NCBI GenBank assembly: GCA_034440635.1
Contig: JAOTON010001356.1
Coordinates: forward strand, 2,488,501 to 2,552,500
Length of the DNA stretch: 64,000 nucleotides
Source of the DNA: Lepas anatifera
Lineage: Eukaryota > Arthropoda > Thecostraca > Lepadidae
Direction of reading: 5' to 3'
In this document: piece after piece, positions 47,663 to 58,582 of the stretch
How positions within the stretch are numbered: position 1 is the stretch's first letter
How the letters are laid out: every line of letters starts with the position of its first letter
Position numbers and translations under genes: made by a program
Notes under the pieces: model-generated
Databases searched by the model: none
What the model was told of the DNA's origin: nothing
Seen by the model: only the letters and a program-made list of their open reading frames with translations

Positions 47663-47860
47663 AGTCGGCTGACAACTGACTGGTGAGAGGGTGACCTGAG
47701 CGGGGCGACCATCCCCCTACTTTGTGGGACGCTAAGCTTTGGTTTCAAGCTATTAAACTAACCCTTCACTGCAGGAGTTGCTCTTTCGAATGGTGGAGTC
47801 GGGGTCTTCATGACCAGTGCATTGATGACTTCAGCGAGTCTCCGGCTTTAAAAAACTGAC
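47663..47860 (+). mobile_element. SINE, 5'-truncated
   Basis: Begins at GTCGGCTGACAACTGACTGG and reads GTGAGAGGGTGACCTGAGCG, CTTTGTGGGACGCTAAGC and GGAGTTGCTCTTTCGAATGG to GCGAGTCTCCGGC, matching the body and tail of the SINE at 38519-38840. The tRNA head is absent. Confidence 0.8.
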
Positions 47861-48609
47861 CTTCAACAAACTGGACAACATCTATACAAAAAATATTGGT
47901 TTTCAAGGTTTTGCGAGAGTGGATGCTGTTGCTTTCGTCCATGTTCTAACAGAGTTGTCGCACTGAACTCTGAACTGGCTCTGTATCCAAGGCTTAAATC
48001 GTCCTGAGAATGTCTGATTCTAGAGCAGGTTAATCCTCGGAACGGGCGGGCACAGGTATGTACAGCGTATAATACCTGAAACTAATGAGTCTTAGCTCGC
48101 TTGCGGCCATTGTCAAATATTTCTCAACAACCCAGATTAAACTAATCCCCCCAATCTAGACATAGTTCACTTAGTCTTAGTGATTGGTTATGACCGATAT
48201 GCAGACTCGAGAAATCGGAACTGCACAAGCAGTAAAGAGATGGTACATATGGACAGTGGTGTGGGGCCTGGGGGCGGCCTCACCTGGTGTTCTAAACAAT
48301 CCCCGCGGAGCGGAGATTCCCTCCTGCCGCGCCAGACTAAAGCCGAATCTATCTGACAGCCCCGCGACCACATCTGGTGTGTTCCCTGTCAGACAGGCTG
48401 GTCGGACGAGGCCCACTTACAAGCTGGTTAGGCCAGGAAAAAACTAACGGATGGCTACTGTGCGCAACGTAACTTGTCAACTATGTCATCAGCAGCAAGG
48501 CATGACGTTTTTCATTAAAGGCACAGTCGCACATTTTGAGCTGGCATAACGCGGAAGACTGCTATTTTATAGCGATGTTCTCCTTCATAACAATACCTTT
48601 TCAGTCACC
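47861..48609. other. Intergenic, nothing recognised
   Basis: Overlapping short frames at 48177-48447 on both strands lack domains. No gene is supported. Confidence 0.45.
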
Positions 48610-48612
48610 CTC

Positions 48613-48655
<43 letters not shown>

Positions 48656-48702
48656 TTCTCTTTCTCTTTATCTTTCCCTCTCTTTTTCTTTCTCTTTCTC
48701 TT

Positions 48703-48755
<53 letters not shown>

Positions 48756-48783
48756 TCTTTCTCTTTCTCTTTCTCTCTATCTG
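48610..48783. repeat. (CT)n / CTTT pyrimidine microsatellite
   Basis: Almost pure C and T for about 170 bases, beginning with perfect CT dinucleotides and passing into TTTCTC variants. Confidence 0.95.
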
Positions 48784-48847
48784 TAGTGATCAGTGGGCCC
48801 ATTTTGTGATTAGTTAGATATATTAGATAGACCCTGTTCTTACGTAT

Positions 48848-49985
48848 GCTATCTTGACCTGACCTGGGATGACCCAACCTTAACCCTCGCCCCACGGGGG
48901 CCATCGATGGCCCCCCCTAAGGTTTTTCCGGGATAGCAGAAAAACGACGAGGCGCAGCACCGCGGTTGAGGGCTCTACCTCTTACTGCATCATTTTCCCA
49001 TCATCCCTGAAATTTTTTACCCCGGGTCACCCAAGGTCAGGTCACCAGACGAGGTCAACCAAGGTCACCTCACTTCACCTTTAGAGCTCTGTAAGAGCTA
49101 CATTTCAAAGTCGATCGATTTGAAACTTCCTACACTTCATGACCCCCTCCAGGGTCTACAAGGTGTATATCCGGGATTTTTGATTTCGTGCCCTGAGGTC
49201 AGGTCACGAGGCGACCTCTCCCATTGGAAAAGCATGGGGAAAAGCTATTTCATGATATAAAAGCCACAAAAATGATTGCAAATACTCAGACTGCTCAGAA
49301 CGACGTTTTTGGACACCCTTTCACGGATCCCAGGGGTCATATTTGCCCTTTGACTTTTCCAAGGTCATCCAAGGTCACCAGAGGTCAAAAACAGTATTTT
49401 GACAATAACTTTTGACCTAATTAGGCTAGAGCGGTGAAACAAATGCCATCGTGTTTGTCTTGTCACTGGCTTTCATTTGATATAGGGAAAGGTCACTTTT
49501 TGACCCTTCGTGACCTCAGGTCATATTAGGTCACGAGGTGACCTCTGGCGGTCAAACCACTGGCGGGAGGTCTTTACGTTCCACATAGCGGAAAAAGTGC
49601 TGGCAATTTGCTATCAAATGTACTTTACCAGGTCTCAATAGCTCTAATGATATAAGAGTTATGCCCAGTTTGCTTAATCATTGCATATTTGAGTGAAAAT
49701 AGCCGATCTTGACCTAATTTGACCTCTGGAGGTCAAACCATTGACCTGAGCACTAAAACATGCGAAGTAATTTCTTACTGAATTCACGCGGGCTTTCTAT
49801 TGCACTTTGCAGATTTGCGCTAACGCCCATATTTTCGGAGTTAGAGGGGGGCCATCGATGGCCCCCCGGTGGGGCGAAGGTGGCGCCGGACCCCCGGTGG
49901 GGCGCGGGTTAAAATTTCGCTAAAATCTGCAAAATTGATCAGGAATAAGGTGTCCCAAATACGGAGGCACTTTGCGCCAATGTTT
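48848..49985 (-). mobile_element. P1-like element relic split by a P2 insertion
   Basis: Left piece 48848-48879 (GCTATCTTGACCTGACCTGG, ATGACCCAACC) and right piece 49909-49985 (TTAAAATTT, AAAATTGATCAGGAATAAGG, CCAAATACGGAGGCAC) match consecutive parts of P1 copy 3 near 15247-15385, where the junction contains a single TTAA. The P2 copy therefore landed at an internal TTAA of an older P1-like sequence. Confidence 0.75.
48880..49912 (+). mobile_element. TTAA-type non-coding element, family P2, copy 4
   Basis: TTAA at 48880-48883 and 49909-49912. Single terminal motif CCCTCGCCCCACGGGGG at the left; doubled motif with GGCGCC/CCACCTTCGC spacer at the right. ATCGAT-centred palindromes are at both ends. 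It is nearly identical to copies 2 and 3. The 63-codon frame is at 49224-49415. Confidence 0.95.
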
Positions 49986-50063
49986 TGTGTTTCCACCTCG
50001 CCCCCCCCTCACTGGGACCAGAGCTAAGTGAAAATTTTAATTAACTATCAACTGTCACCTTAT

Positions 50064-50134
50064 CAGTGACGGATCCAAGGGGGCCCAGGGGCCCGGGCCC
50101 CCCCTTAGCTCCCAAGCGCCCCAGTAGAGCTTAG
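50064..50134 (+). mobile_element. hAT-like terminal sequence at the edge of the satellite
   Basis: CAGTGACGGATCCAAGGGGG at 50064 is the same kind of end as at 57239 and 29044. It is followed by C/G runs and the first AGCGCCCCAGTAG unit. No matching opposite end was found, so an intact element cannot be claimed. Confidence 0.5.
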
Positions 50135-50167
50135 CTCATATCGGGCGCCGAAGGCGCCCGATATGAG
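50135..50167. repeat. Perfect 15-bp-stem hairpin containing GGCGCC
   Basis: CTCATATCGGGCGCC, a GAA loop, then the exact reverse complement GGCGCCCGATATGAG. It lies between the hAT-like end and the start of the satellite. Confidence 0.9.
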
Positions 50168-53100
50168 TGGCGCGCCTGTACCCATCTCGTGCGCCAAGGT
50201 GGTAGATACCACTTATTCCACTTGAATTAACACATACTCCTTAAAACCATGGCAAAGCGCCCCTGCCCAAACATTAGACACCTTTACTGGTCTTTTGCGC
50301 CCCAGTAGAATGTTGCAGATGAAATTTAGAAAGCTAACAAAAGCGCCCCGGCAAAGAAAAGGCGCCACTAGATAGCAAAATTGCGCCATGGGGAACTAAT
50401 ACACTCCTGAGTAGCCTAGGCGCCTCCTGGATGAAGCGCCCCCAGGTAGCCTAGACGCCCCCTGGATGAAGCGCCCTACGGATATCATATGCGCCCTTGG
50501 CTAGGAAAGGCGCCCCTGGGCAGCAAAGGCAAATCTTGGTAACATATGTACCCCGGACAGCATAAGCGCCCCTGAGATAGAAGTAGGCGCTTTAGGAAAA
50601 TGAAATGCTCACCTTGGGCAGAAAAAGGCGCCCTTTGATAGCCTAGGCGCCTAGTGGAAAAAGCGCCCTACGGATGTCATATGCACCCTTGGATAGCAAA
50701 GGCGCCCCTGGACAGCAAAGACAACCCTGGATAACACAAGTGCTGTGGACGGCAAAGGCGCCCCTGGGTAGCAAAGGCGCCCCTAGGAAGGCACCCCTTC
50801 GATAGAAACCCGCCTTTGGATAGCCTAGGCGCCCCCTGGATGAAGCGCCCTACGGATATCATATGCGCCCTTGGCTAGGAAAGGCGCCCCTGGGCAGCAA
50901 AGGCAAATCTTGGTAACATATGTACCCCGGATTGCATAAGCGTCCCTTAGATAGAAGTAGGCGCTTTAGGAAAATAAAATGCTCACCTTGGGCAGAAAAA
51001 GGCGCCCTTTGATAGCCTAGGCGCCCACTGGAAAAAGCGCCCTACGGATATTATATGCGCCCTTGGCTAGGGAAGGCGCCCCTTGGCAGCAAAGTCAAAT
51101 CTTGGTAACATATGTACCCCGTACAGCACAAGCGCCCCTTAGATAGAAGTAGGCGCTTTAGGAAAATAAAATGCTCACCTTGAGCAGAAAAAGGCGCCCT
51201 TTGATAGCCTAGGCGCCCACTGGAAAAAGCACCCTACGGATATTATATGCGCCCTTGGCTAGGAAAGGCGCCCCTTGGCAGCAAAGTCAAATCTTGGTAA
51301 CATATGTACCCCGTACAGCACAAGCGCCCCTTAGATAGAAGTAGGCGCTTTAGGAAAATAAAATGCTCACCTTGAGCAGAAAAAGGCGCCCTTTGATAGC
51401 CTAGGCGCCCACTGGAAAAAGCACCCTACGGATATCATATGCGCCCTTGGCTAGGAAAGGCGCCTCTGGGCAGCGAAGGCAAATCTTGGGAACATATGTA
51501 TCCCGTACAGCATAACCGCCCCTTAGATAGAAGTAGGCGCTTTAGGAAAATAAAATGCTCACCTTGAGCAGAAAAAGGCGCCCTTTGATAGCCTAAGCGC
51601 CCACTGGAAAAAGCGCCCTACGGATGTCACATACACCCTTGGATAGCAAAGGCGCCCCTGGACAGCAAAGACAACCCTGGATAACACAAGTGCTGTGGAC
51701 AGCAAAGGCGCCCCTGGGTAGCAAAGGCGCCCTTAGGAAGGCACCCCTTCGATAGAAACCCGCCTTTGGATAGCCTAGGCGCCAACTGGAAAAAGCGCCC
51801 TACGGATATCATATGCGCCCTTGGCTAGGAAAGGCGCCCCTGGGCAGCAAAGGCAAATCTTAGTAACATATGTACCCCGGAAAGCATAAGCGCCCCTTAG
51901 ATAGAAGTAGGCGCCCTAGGAAAATAAAATGCTCACCTTGGGCAGAAAAATGCGCCCTTTGATAGCCTAGGCGCCCACTGGAAAAGCGCCTTACGGATAT
52001 CATAGGCGCCCTTGGCTAGGAAAGGCGCCCCTGGGCAGCAAAGGCAAATCTTGGTAACATATGTACCCCGTACAGCATAAGCGCCCCTTAGATAGAAGTA
52101 GGCGCCTTAGGAAAATAAAATGCTCACCTTGGGCAGAAAAAGGCGCCCTTTGATAGCCTAGGCGTCCACTGGAAAAAGCGCCCTACGGATATCATAGGCG
52201 CCCTTGGCTAGGAAAGGCGCCCCTGGGCAGCAAAGGCAAATCTTGGTAACATATGTACCCCGTACAGCATAAGCGCCCCTTAGATAGAAGTAGGCACTTT
52301 AGGAAAATAAAATGCTCACCTTGAGCAGAAAAAGGCGCCCTTTGATAGCCTAGGCGCCCACTGGAAAAAGCGCCCTATGGATGTCATATGCACCCTTGGA
52401 TAGCAAAGGCGCCCCTGGACAGCAAAGACAACCCTGGATAACACAAGTGCTGTGGACGGCAAAGGCGCCCCTGGGTAGCAAAGGCGCCCCTAGGAAGGCA
52501 CCCCTTCGATAGAAAAGCCGCCTTTGGATAGCCTAGGCGCCCCCCTGGATAAACTAGGAGCCCGAGAAGGAAAACGAGCGCCCCACTGGGAAATACAGGC
52601 TCCCTCTGTATAACATAGATGCCCCTTATCCACCTTCAGCTGCCCTGGATTGGAGCAGCGCCCCCCAAGAGCAAAGGCGCCCTTGGACAAAAAGCCGCCT
52701 CCTGGTATCAAAGGCGCTCCTAGATAACATATGCGCCCCTTAGATAGAAATAGGTGCTCCAGGAAAGCAAAATGCGCCCCTTGGTTAAGAAAGGTGCCCT
52801 TGGATAGCAAAGGCGTCCCTGGACAGCAAAGGCAAATCTGGGAAACATAGGTGCCCTGGACAGAATAGGAGCCCCTTAGATAGAAATAGGCACTTCAGGA
52901 AAATAAATGCAACCCTTGGATAGAAAAAGTGCCCTTTGATAGTCCAGGCACCCACTGGATAAAGCGCCCACGGATATCATATGCACTTTTGGAGGCGCCA
53001 CTGGACAGCAAAGACAACCCTGGACACAAGTGCTTTGGACAGCAAAGGTGCCCCTAGGAAGGCACCCCTTCGATAGTAAAGGCGCCTTTGGATAGCCTAG

Positions 53101-53570
53101 GCGCTCTCTAGATAAACTAGGTGCTTGAGAAGGAAAATGAGCGCCCCATTGGAAAGTACAATCTCCCTCTGTATAACATAGATGTCCCTTATCCATCTTC
53201 AGCTACCCTGGATTGGAGCAGCGTCCCTCAAGAGCAAAGGCGCCGCTGGACAAAAAGGCGTCTCCGTATATCAAGGGCACTCCTAGATAATATATGCACC
53301 CCTTACATAGAAATAGGCACTTCAGGGAAGTGAAAGGCGGCCTTTGGTTAGGACGGCGCCCTTGGACAGCCTAGGCGCCCTCTGCATAAAGCGCCCTACA
53401 TATATCATATGTGCCCTTGGATAGTAAAGGCGCCCCTGGACAGCAAAGTTAACCCTTCTTGAAATAGATGATCTGGACAGCATAGGCGGTCATGGATAAA
53501 CTAGGCGCCTGAGAAAGAAAACAAGCGCCTCGCCTGAGTGTACAGGCGCCCCCAGGATATCATAGGTGTC
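50168..53570. repeat. Higher-order GGCGCC satellite array
   Basis: The monomers are about 19 bp, for example GGATAGCAAAGGCGCCCCT, with variable AGCAAAG/CATATG/CCTAG parts. Ten or so monomers form a unit of about 191 bp: the phrase GGCGCCCTTTGATAGCCTAG recurs at about 51001, 51193, 51385 and 51577, then 51952 (CGCC variant), 52142 and 52333. A longer unit (about 375 bp, with an inserted block starting CACCCTTGGATAGCAAAGG) occurs at about 50660, 51610 and 52370. The first two long units are 950 bp apart. Apparent open frames on the minus strand repeat at the same interval and reflect the repeat. Confidence 0.95.
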
Positions 53571-53879
53571 CCTTTCCATCTTCAGCTTCCCTATTGTCTA
53601 TGGTTTGGCACACCTGTCCGACAGTCGCGCGCTCTGTTACAGGGCTCGAGCGCTCAATTTGAGCATGGACTGCCTTAAACCACATTTCGTTAACCTATAA
53701 CTGAAGGCTTAGTGCTCCATCGCTGCAACCGGGTGTCTTTTTCAGTATGTGCGCCCCACTTCCGAGAACGCTGCCCTCACCAACCAGCAGTCCTCCCCGC
53801 TAAGCAGATGAGCGCCTCTTTCTGATAACTAGTCACTTTATTTCAGTGTTCGAGCGCCTTATTTCAGAATTTTTATTCT
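53571..53879. other. Interruption within the satellite
   Basis: About 300 bases with few recognisable monomers, containing GAGCGC words (CTCGAGCGCTCAATTTGAGC near 53646). It may be highly diverged array. Confidence 0.4.
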
Positions 53880-55050
53880 CCATCTATTTTGGGCTCCTCC
53901 TGGATTGCAGAGGCGCCCCCTCAAGTGCAAAGGCGCACCTGGATAGAAAAGTGCGCCCCATGTTTGCAAAGGCGCTCCAAGACAGCATATGCGCCGCTTA
54001 GATGGAAATAGGCACTCCATTAAAGTAAAATGTTCCCTTTGGGTAGCAAAGGCGCCCCTTAACAGCGAAGGCAGCCCCAGATAACAAAGGTTCTCTGGAC
54101 AGCATAGGTGCCCTTTAATAAACTGGTGCCGAAGGAGAAAAATAGCGCCTCACCGGAGACAAAAAGCACTCAGGATAACGTAGGGGCATGTATTTCAATC
54201 ATGTCTGTGATTGAAAAATACATCTAGACAGCATATGCGCCCCTGGATAGAAAGACACTCCTGGGCAGTAACGGCGCCCCCTGGAAAGCAATAGTGCGCC
54301 CCTGTGGAGAAAAAAACTGCCTCCTGAATAACCTAGGCACCGCCCCCGAAATATCAGATGCCCGTGGATAGAGCAGACTGCCTTGAATAAAACAGCGGCC
54401 CTGGATAGTAAAGGCGCCCTTTGATAGCAAAAGCGTTCCTTAGCAACAATATGGGCGCTACATGAGCTCAAGGTTCACGCGCACCTAAGCCCAATAATAG
54501 AGCAATCAATCGATGCCAAAGCATTCCTTAAAGCACGGGCGCCAAACTTCCTGAGAAGTAAAGGCGCCTCTTGGTAGCAAAGGCGACCCTCGACAGTGGT
54601 GTAGGTATTCCTGAATAACAGCAGCGTCCCTTGATAAGAATTGCCCCAAGATGGCACAGGTACCCTGCTGATAGGAAAAGCGCCCCTGAATATCAGAGGC
54701 ACCCTCTGAATGAGGTGCCCATGGAGAGCATAAGGGCGCCCTATGTATAGCAAATTGCCGCCCCCTGGATAGCCTAAGCGCCCCTTGCATAGGGTAGGCG
54801 CCACTGGGTAGTATAGGTTACCTTGAATAAAAATACGCCCCTAAATACCAAGGTGAACCTGGATAAGAAAAAGCTCCCCTTGGCCACTGGGTATCAAAGG
54901 CACCCTCGGAACAGCAAAGATGCCCCTGGATAGCTAGGTTGCGTCCATTGGGGAGCGAAGGCGCCCCTGGGTGGCACAGGTGCCTCATCGAAGCAAAGGC
55001 CCCTCCAGAGAGCATAAGTGTCCCTGATGAGCACAGGTACTCCTGGACAG
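53880..55050. repeat. Diverged part of the GGCGCC satellite
   Basis: Monomers of the type GGATAGCAAAGGCGCCCCT continue but with more substitutions and variable length, and without a clear higher-order period. A gap without monomers lies at 54450-54530. The gradient from ordered core to disordered edge is typical of satellite arrays. Confidence 0.85.
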
Positions 55051-55344
55051 CCCCTAAATGACGTTGCATAATGTTACGACACCTATTATGACGCATGCAA
55101 TTACATCAAAGTAAAGGTTATTCAGTGTTTAGATCCAGGTTACAGGTCAATTTTAAAGGTCACTGGCCTTGATGATCAATGCTTGATCAAAGGTCATTGG
55201 TAAGCTTGGGTACAGCGCTAGTTATAGCGTAAATTAGGCCTAATTTGTTGGGTTGTGCCGTAATAGGTCAATGACCTTGACCTCAAAAATTGCAGACATT
55301 GTTTAGAGCCTTCCCTTTTGGCCTCAGTCCTGTTCTAGAGTATT
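55051..55344. repeat. AGGTCA-rich stretch next to P4
   Basis: AGGTCA/TGACCT recur (near 55144, 55157, 55189, 55266, 55271 and 55277), including AGGTCAATGACCTTGACCT. No TTAA termini are seen. Possibly an old relic of the TTAA lineage. Confidence 0.4.
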
Positions 55345-56115
55345 CACGCCCCATTCCGGCCCGTTGGGGTGGGGGTGCTTGAACACCCCCTCGGGGTCTC
55401 CCAGTGGCACGAAAAAACGTCGGCGCGAAGCGACACAGTACTTGTCACCCCTTATCATTGATCAATTCCGCATCTTTCCTTCAAAATTTAAGGTTGTATC
55501 ATCTCAGGTCAGGTCACCAGCGCAGTTCAAGTGACCTCACCCCAAAAATGTTAAAGGTGGCGTAAGTAAGAAAAGGGTGAACCTATCGAATTCAAGCTTG
55601 TACCATATAATGGGCCCAAAAAGTACTAATAGATTTATCCCGGGAGTTTTCCCATCGATGACCTAGGGACAGGTACGAATCATGACCTCTCCATTGAAAA
55701 TGCATGGGGTAAAACGGAAATTTGCCGAAAAATTGTTCTATGTCTGCAGACGCCGCTTGGAATACCTTCGGATTCCCCAAATCATGGTATCCTAGGCCTC
55801 TTTATCGGTTCATGTTGCAAGTTTAGACATATTACCTCTGAGAGTTCATCTGGGGCTTCCTAAGCAGGTTTTAAGACTTGGGTCAATTGCTTTGCAGGAA
55901 ATATTGATAAAACCCGTATTTTGATACCATTTTTATTGCTATTGTGACTTGATTCATATGCATACTGACTATGCTAGGCTAGATGGTGACCTTGACCTAC
56001 CCATAGGTCAGGTCATTTTTATGTTTTGACCTAGTATAGTCATATTATGCATTATTTGATGATTCGCCGTAACGAGAGGAAGCGAAGTGTGCCTAAAAAT
56101 GATTCTAGCTCAACT
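55345..56115 (+). mobile_element. TTAA-type element, family P4, left end and body
   Basis: Starts CACGCCCCATTCCGGCCC after TATT (probably mutated TTAA), with a GGGGGTG/CACCCCC hairpin. It continues with the lineage-wide words CATCTCAGGTCAGGTCACC, AAGTGACCTCACC and GACCTCTCCATTG. The part from 55985 matches the P4 piece at 34325. The right terminus is not found; the DNA passes into a degenerate repeat. Confidence 0.75.
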
Positions 56116-56189
56116 CTGGCAGATGCTAGAGTATATAGACAGAGACATGTTGTAAGCTTTGTCTCGGGTGAGGGACCCCAGCGCTGATC

Positions 56190-56920
56190 CCTGGAAAAAT
56201 CCGCAATGGCCCCCAGGGGCCTTCAGGGAGTCAGGAAATCTGGCGTGGGTGGAATCCGGTAGGAGGGATTTTGGGTCTCCAAAATCAGCTGAGGGGCCCG
56301 TGCCAGTTAAGGGGACCTAGATAAGGGCGCCCGACGAGCTCATTTGACCTCAGTGCCAGCACAGGATTCTCAAGACCAGCGTGGGGTGCCTACCTATCTA
56401 AACGGTTTCTAAATAGGCTCAGGGACCCAAAACTAACCCAGGGGTTCAGTTTTCAACTCATGGGGCCCAGGCACTCTGAGGGGAACCTGCAGAAGCTCAG
56501 AAGGCCCATAAAACTAATAGGGCCAGACTAGCTGGGTGGCTCGCCGAACTAGTGTCCAGATACGCACAGCGGGCCCCAAACAAGCTGAAGGGATCTATAT
56601 CAGTTAAACGAAAACGATACCAACCCAGGGGACAATGACCAGCTTAAGGGACACTAATCCAGCTTGGGGCTCAGAGCTCAGAGCTCCAGTTTTTAGCTCA
56701 GAGGGCCCAGGACCTGTTGATGGGGCCCTATATAAATAAAAGGGCCCCGAAAAAGCTTAACAGGCTTCAGCGGCGACATATAGGTTTCAAGTTCAGTGTG
56801 AGAGCCTAGTTAACTAAAGCGGTCCTAGATCAGCTGAGGGGACTCGATATGAACTCAGGGAAGTCACCAAAAACTCAGGGGCCCAGGCCCGCAGAGGTTC
56901 TGCGGCCTATGAGGCTCAGG
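56190..56920. repeat. Degenerate minisatellite with GGGCCC words
   Basis: Phrases such as CAGCTGAGGGGCCCGTG, AACTCATGGGGCCCAGG, AGCTCAGAGGGCCCAGG and AACTCAGGGGCCCAGG recur at multiples of roughly 20 bases, with many decayed units between. The design (about 20-bp monomer carrying a six-base GC palindrome) mirrors the GGCGCC satellite, although the sequences differ. Confidence 0.65.
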
Positions 56921-57238
56921 TTAGCGTCAATCGGGTATTTCAGTATGGAGCCGTTAGCCAGGACAACTGTGATAAGTGGAGGTGGTGAATACTACGCCCC
57001 AGTTTTGCCATGACCGAAGATAACTGTATTATTTGCCCATCGTGCTTCAGTTAGCGTCAGTGGGTGCTTTCAGCATTTTCTACCAAGGTATCAGTCGTTA
57101 GCTGGCCCGAAATATGCTTGATGGTAAACGTGAAGATGTCTTCACTAAGAGGAAGCCTTCATGAAAATAAGCATTTACAAATCCTTTTTTAAACGCGTTT
57201 TTCATTGACACTGGCCGCCTTTTGGGTGGTAAATTGGC
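56921..57238. other. Intergenic, nothing recognised
   Basis: Short AT-rich stretch without recognisable features. Confidence 0.45.
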
Positions 57239-57810
57239 CAGTGGCGGATCCAGGGGGCAAAAATGGCATTCCCCAAACGGAAAAGCTCGGGACAAAACTA
57301 TGTTTTCGCCCCCAAAGCGATCGACCTCCTTTTTCCCCTACTCCTTTTTAGTTTATAAGCAAGATTTTGGTGCTTCAACTCTCAACTTCAAACAGAACAT
57401 AATTTGATAAGATGTTCCCTGGCCTGTCCCCTCGAATCCGGAAATGTAAAAAACACTGAAGATTATATATTCGGGCACAACCCTTCATCAGAATCATGGA
57501 GTAAATATCAATAATTCTCAGTTATAGTATAGCCAGCCTTGGATAGGAAGAAGTATCTCGAGCCCTTTTTTGGGTTTTCGTCTGAAATACCCCAAAATTC
57601 TTCCGGCAAGTGATATTGGTGGCGCAGCTTTTGACTGCGTGACGTTTTTTTTTTTTGCTTTTCGACTGTGGTTTGTCCCTTCCAAACCGACCGGCTACAT
57701 CCGCGACTGAAATTGGCGCCCCTCAGGTTCGGCGCCCCCCAGGTTCGGCGCCCCCAGGTTCGGCGCCCTCCGAGCCTGCCCCCCTTAACGAAATCCTAGA
57801 TCCGTCACTG
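57239..57810. mobile_element. hAT-like element or two adjacent ends
   Basis: The left end CAGTGGCGGATCCAGGGGG and the right end (reverse complement CAGTGACGGATCTAGG) are inverted repeats. Inside the right end, CGGCGCCCCCAGGTT recurs about every 17-18 bases (57715-57775). The outer 8-base flanks (AAATTGGC and CTCCTTAT) do not match, so either the duplication has decayed or these are ends of two different copies. Confidence 0.5.
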
Positions 57811-57971
57811 CTCCTTATTCATAATATTCAATCCTTCTGTTGTTAGCATTGCTATGGAGGCTTTGTTGTACAAAGTACGCGCCATTCCTTTGCAGGATGG
57901 TGACATGAAAAGACGTTTGTCTTTCATACAGGAGTTTCTCACTTCGAATCTGACCCGTGTCGTGTTCTTTA

Positions 57972-58260
57972 GGGGCGCGGTAGTGGAGTGGTCAGCGTAG
58001 CTGGCTTCCACGCAGCCGAACCGGGTTCAAGGCCCGGCGGCTTTCCTGAACAAGTAGCAAGCTGTCTCCCGAGAAACCCTTCCAACAGAGAAAGAGTTGG
58101 TGATGCCATATGACCATGGCAATTGGTGCCTATATAAGCCGAAGCAACTATTTTAAAGTACCATGCAAGATGATACTTGGTTTGCGAATAGATCATCCCT
58201 AAAGTCATAGCTCCGCCCCTGGTAAACATGTAATCCTCAAACTTTCAGGAAAGCTTCTAA
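57972..58260 (+). mobile_element. tRNA-Gly-like SINE
   Basis: The head (57972-58046) resembles tRNA-Gly(UCC): GCGGTAGTGGAGTGGTCAGC (A-box region), GTAGCTGGCTTCCACGCAGC (anticodon arm with TCC) and T arm CCGGGTTCAAGGCCCGG. The acceptor stem does not close, so this is not a functional tRNA. A non-tRNA body follows; its end is uncertain and the listed limit is approximate. Confidence 0.65.
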
Positions 58261-58582
58261 ATTGAGTTTTAGGAATGGTAGGGTGTTGAGAACAGTCAGT
58301 TAGTCAGTTATTCAGTTTATTTGGGCACAACCCACAAAACAAGGGTTTTTATGCACTCCGTCAAGAAAAAAATCGAATGGCTGTGTAAGACATGTGTGAC
58401 AGAGTAAAAGTGTAGACAAACCCGATACGCTCGTTAAATCAGACATTCAAAGCATCGCCTCTTAAACCTCTCAACAGACCAGGTCTGAAGCCGGAACGAC
58501 TAGCAGAGTGTAGCCGTAACGAATAATATGCTGTAGATCAAGGCAGCAATCCTGTACATGCTGATAGATATGCATGTTTAGT
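58261..58582. other. Intergenic, nothing recognised
   Basis: AT-rich, no features supported. Confidence 0.45.

Noticed and set aside
48668..48904. Lys/Glu/Arg-rich frame over the CT microsatellite
   Set aside because: It is a simple translation of a dinucleotide/hexanucleotide repeat.
50677..53196. Repeated minus-strand frames in the satellite as a repeat protein family
   Set aside because: They recur at the satellite's higher-order interval, and the about 19-bp monomer is not a multiple of three, so the frames are by-products of the repeat.
57972..58046. Functional tRNA-Gly gene
   Set aside because: The D, anticodon and T arms are recognisable, but the acceptor stem does not pair, and non-tRNA sequence follows as in a SINE.
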